From: Jiangella gansuensis DSM 44835 | GTDB lineage: Bacteria > Actinomycetota > Actinomycetes > Jiangellales > Jiangellaceae | DNA length: 64,000 bases | Direction of reading: 5' to 3' | NCBI RefSeq assembly: GCF_000515395.1 | Contig: NZ_KI911782.1 | Coordinates: forward strand, 2,850,606 to 2,914,605 | In this document: positions 62,604 to 64,000 of the stretch, in pieces | How the letters are laid out: every line of letters begins with the position of its first letter | How positions within the stretch are numbered: the first letter of the stretch is position 1 | Notes under the pieces: model-generated | The model's input: the letters and a program-made list of their open reading frames with translations, nothing else | Database searches by the model: none | What the model was told of the DNA's origin: nothing | Made by a program: the position numbers and the translations under genes

Positions 62604-62951
62604 GGTCCTTACGCTATCCCGGCCCGCCACCCGGTGCGACAGACCCGCGCGGGCCCGCGGGGCGCACACCGATCCCTGCCCCGCGTAGCGTGCGGCGATC
62701 GGCCGCCAAAAGATCCATTGGGAGGTATTGACAACCCCATCACCCGGGAGCACGTTTGGAGGTGACGCGTGGATCTGCACCGCGTTTGGGGGGTTTCAGA
62801 GTTTTCGTGTCCCGCCCGCAGTAGCCGCTGGCGGACACGTCCAGACCGTGCGTCCGCCTCCTCCGCAGGAGCTGTACGACCATGACGCGCAGCCGGGCGG
62901 TCGTCGCCGTTCTCGGTCGGCTGTCGGTACTGGCACCGACCATCACTGGCC
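62604..62951. other. Intergenic region ahead of the lanthipeptide-type locus
   Basis: It holds the helicase promoter on the left. On the plus strand TTGACA (62728-62733) with a 17-nt spacer to CACGTT is a possible promoter. A TTG-initiated frame from 62728 ends TGATG at 63033, and a GGAGG-GTG frame runs from 62768 for 38 codons, but both have poor codon bias. A near-perfect hairpin GTGTCCCGCC/GGCGGACAC lies at about 62807-62840. No convincing lanthipeptide precursor is visible, though one could hide here. Confidence 0.4.
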
Positions 62952-63620
62952 ATGGGGGGCATGGTGCACACCAGGGGCACATCATCGGCCGGCATCGACG
63001 AGCGAGCCGGCTGGACGCACGCTGATCACGTGATGGACCAGCTGGAGGAGACGATCCTCCGTGACTACCTCAACGCACAGTGCCGAGTGCTGGCCCGTCG
63101 GCACCCGTACAAGGACTTCCTGCTCGTTCGAACGCTCGCCGACCAACACCAGCACGCCGCCTGGGAGGCGAAGCAAGGGCGGCAGCAGCGCGCCCGGGTC
63201 ATCCTGAGCGCGCTCGAGCGGTTCCATCCGATGTCGACGGAGCTCATCCTGGTCTGCCGCGTCACCTCCGACCCCGCGTGGGCGCTCGCCGACTGGACCG
63301 AGGGCCTGCACCGCCGGGCCATCGAACGGCTGCACTCGGCGCTGGCGGCGTGCGCCGTCCTGGCCGGAGGGTACGACCACGACTACCTGACGCCCCGGCG
63401 CATCTACCTCGCGTCGCACGTCGCGCGGGTCGAACTGTCACGTGGCGCGCCACAGCGGGCGGCCAGCCTGGCCGACGCACTCACCGCGGTGGCGGCTGGT
63501 TCGGCGCGGCGTTGGCCGTTCGAGGACGCCGCGACCCTGCGGGTTCCGCTCCACGGCAACGAGCGGATGATGCTCGACGCCCAACTGGCCAAGCTGCGGT
63601 CGATCGCCGCTTCGCGATGA
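62952..63620 (+). CDS. Unrecognised helical protein coupled to a lanthionine synthetase gene
   Basis: The product is 222 residues from ATG 62952, or 195 from ATG 63033 (MDQLEETILRDYLN), which looks more like a protein start. No signal peptide or membrane helix. It is Ala/Leu/Arg-rich and probably all-helical (HPYKDFLLVRTLADQHQHAA, later LHRRAIERLHSALAACAVLA). I do not recognise the family. Its stop overlaps the next ATG (ATGA), so it should be made together with the synthetase and may be a modification partner, lyase helper or regulator. Confidence 0.65.
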   Translation: MGGMVHTRGTSSAGIDERAGWTHADHVMDQLEETILRDYLNAQCRVLARRHPYKDFLLVRTLADQHQHAAWEAKQGRQQRARVILSALERFHPMSTELILVCRVTSDPAWALADWTEGLHRRAIERLHSALAACAVLAGGYDHDYLTPRRIYLASHVARVELSRGAPQRAASLADALTAVAAGSARRWPFEDAATLRVPLHGNERMMLDAQLAKLRSIAASR

Positions 63621-64000
63621 ACGACCACGACGGCATCCAGGTCGCGGCGGCGCGCGCCGGTGCGACGGGCCTGTTCGCCGGCTGGCAGGTCGGCGGAGGC
63701 GGCGACGGCGGAGCGTGGACGGTGTACCGCCCCTCGGGGCTGTACGACGCCGAGGTCGGCCTCAAGATCCACATCTCGGCTGGCCTCGGGGCGGCGGCCG
63801 ACCTGCTCGACCGAGTGCTCCCGATCCTGGCCCGGGCCCGTTACCCGTTCAAGCACGCTGCCACCATGCAGCACTTGGCCTGGCTTTCCAGCGGACGCGC
63901 AGGGGCCGCTCAGATCGGCAAGTTCCTCACCGTCTATCCACCGAGCTCCCCGGACGCGCGCCGGCTCGCCTGGGCGCTGCACGAAGCCACCACCGGCCTG
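63617..64000 (+). CDS. Class III/IV lanthionine synthetase, N-terminal lyase region (3' part outside window)
   Basis: ATG 63617 overlaps the upstream stop; 128 residues are visible before the window ends. GLKIHISAGLGAAADLLDRV (49-68), YPFKHAATMQH (76-86) and IGKFLTVYPPSSPDARRLAW (100-119) align in order with the start of RamC/LanKC-type synthetases (GWKIHVSA, SFKF, SGKFVTIYP). Lys50, His52 and Lys102 match lyase residues of the OspF/SpvC-like domain. The kinase and cyclase domains would lie beyond the window, so class III versus IV cannot be decided. Confidence 0.8.
   Translation, partial: MNDHDGIQVAAARAGATGLFAGWQVGGGGDGGAWTVYRPSGLYDAEVGLKIHISAGLGAAADLLDRVLPILARARYPFKHAATMQHLAWLSSGRAGAAQIGKFLTVYPPSSPDARRLAWALHEATTGL

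Noticed and set aside
62768-62884. A 38-codon GTG frame with a good GGAGG site as a lanthipeptide precursor
   Set aside because: It has one Cys, no typical leader and poor codon bias. If the TTGACA promoter is real, its GGAGG would lie at or before the transcription start.

Overview
The window is GC-rich (roughly 70%) actinobacterial chromosome. Supporting signs are rbpA, a class E sortase, a HelY-type helicase, an Lnt-Ppm pair, many GTG starts, genes that run into one another by 4-nt overlaps, and several apparently leaderless genes with a TAnnnT box 6-7 nt before the start codon. The gene content is compatible with a Jiangella-like soil actinomycete, but that placement is inference. No tRNA, rRNA, insertion sequence, CRISPR array or prophage was seen.

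Layout. 1-4.3 kb: start of a FAD-dependent oxidoreductase, a decayed SigE-family sigma factor with a frameshifted partner, a CHRD-domain secreted protein, and an ArsR/SRPBCC pair. 4.3-7.8 kb: ABC exporter plus DHA2-type MFS efflux pump behind a MerR/SoxR-like palindrome. 8-14.3 kb: amino-sugar uptake and use (two permeases, lipoprotein binding protein, SIS isomerase, RpiR/MurR regulator, BadF-type kinase) with no ATPase of its own. 14.3-16.2 kb: frameshifted phosphotransferase and a repeat-rich non-coding stretch. 16.2-31.6 kb: mostly housekeeping genes (glyA under a ZTP riboswitch, def, rbpA, lnt-ppm-fxsA), then an amidohydrolase, a WYL regulator facing an epoxide hydrolase, and an AlkZ-like protein.

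31.6-41.9 kb is a tightly packed unit of ten genes on the minus strand: FAD oxidoreductase, GntR regulator, NanE epimerase, sugar kinase, a complete Dpp/Opp-type ABC importer and a Gfo/Idh/MocA oxidoreductase. It looks like uptake and catabolism of an N-acylated amino sugar or a sialic-acid derivative. 42.2-48.5 kb on the plus strand is a lysine catabolic operon: lysine 6-aminotransferase, aldehyde dehydrogenase, fused E1 2-oxoacid dehydrogenase and glutaryl-CoA dehydrogenase. 48.8-50.1 kb pairs a processive-type family 2 glycosyltransferase with a 61-residue protein that is little more than an LAATG sorting signal. A class E sortase lies at 56 kb.

50-62.6 kb holds an Lrp regulator, class V aminotransferase, BBE-type FAD oxidoreductase, M24 peptidase, PadR regulator, GPP34 protein, sortase, acetyltransferase, 5'-3' exonuclease, NAD-dependent epimerase and the HelY-type helicase. 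The last kilobase opens what looks like a lanthipeptide locus: an unrecognised gene translationally coupled to the 5' end of a class III/IV-type lanthionine synthetase that runs off the window.

Two families of non-coding structure cut across the window. One is a ~70-bp stem-loop repeat in five copies with compensatory stem changes and a constant tail, usually just past gene 3' ends. The other is a set of long palindromes with TGATC near their ends, overlapping stop codons. Three loci show decay by frameshift or internal deletion (903-2008 and 14323-15419).
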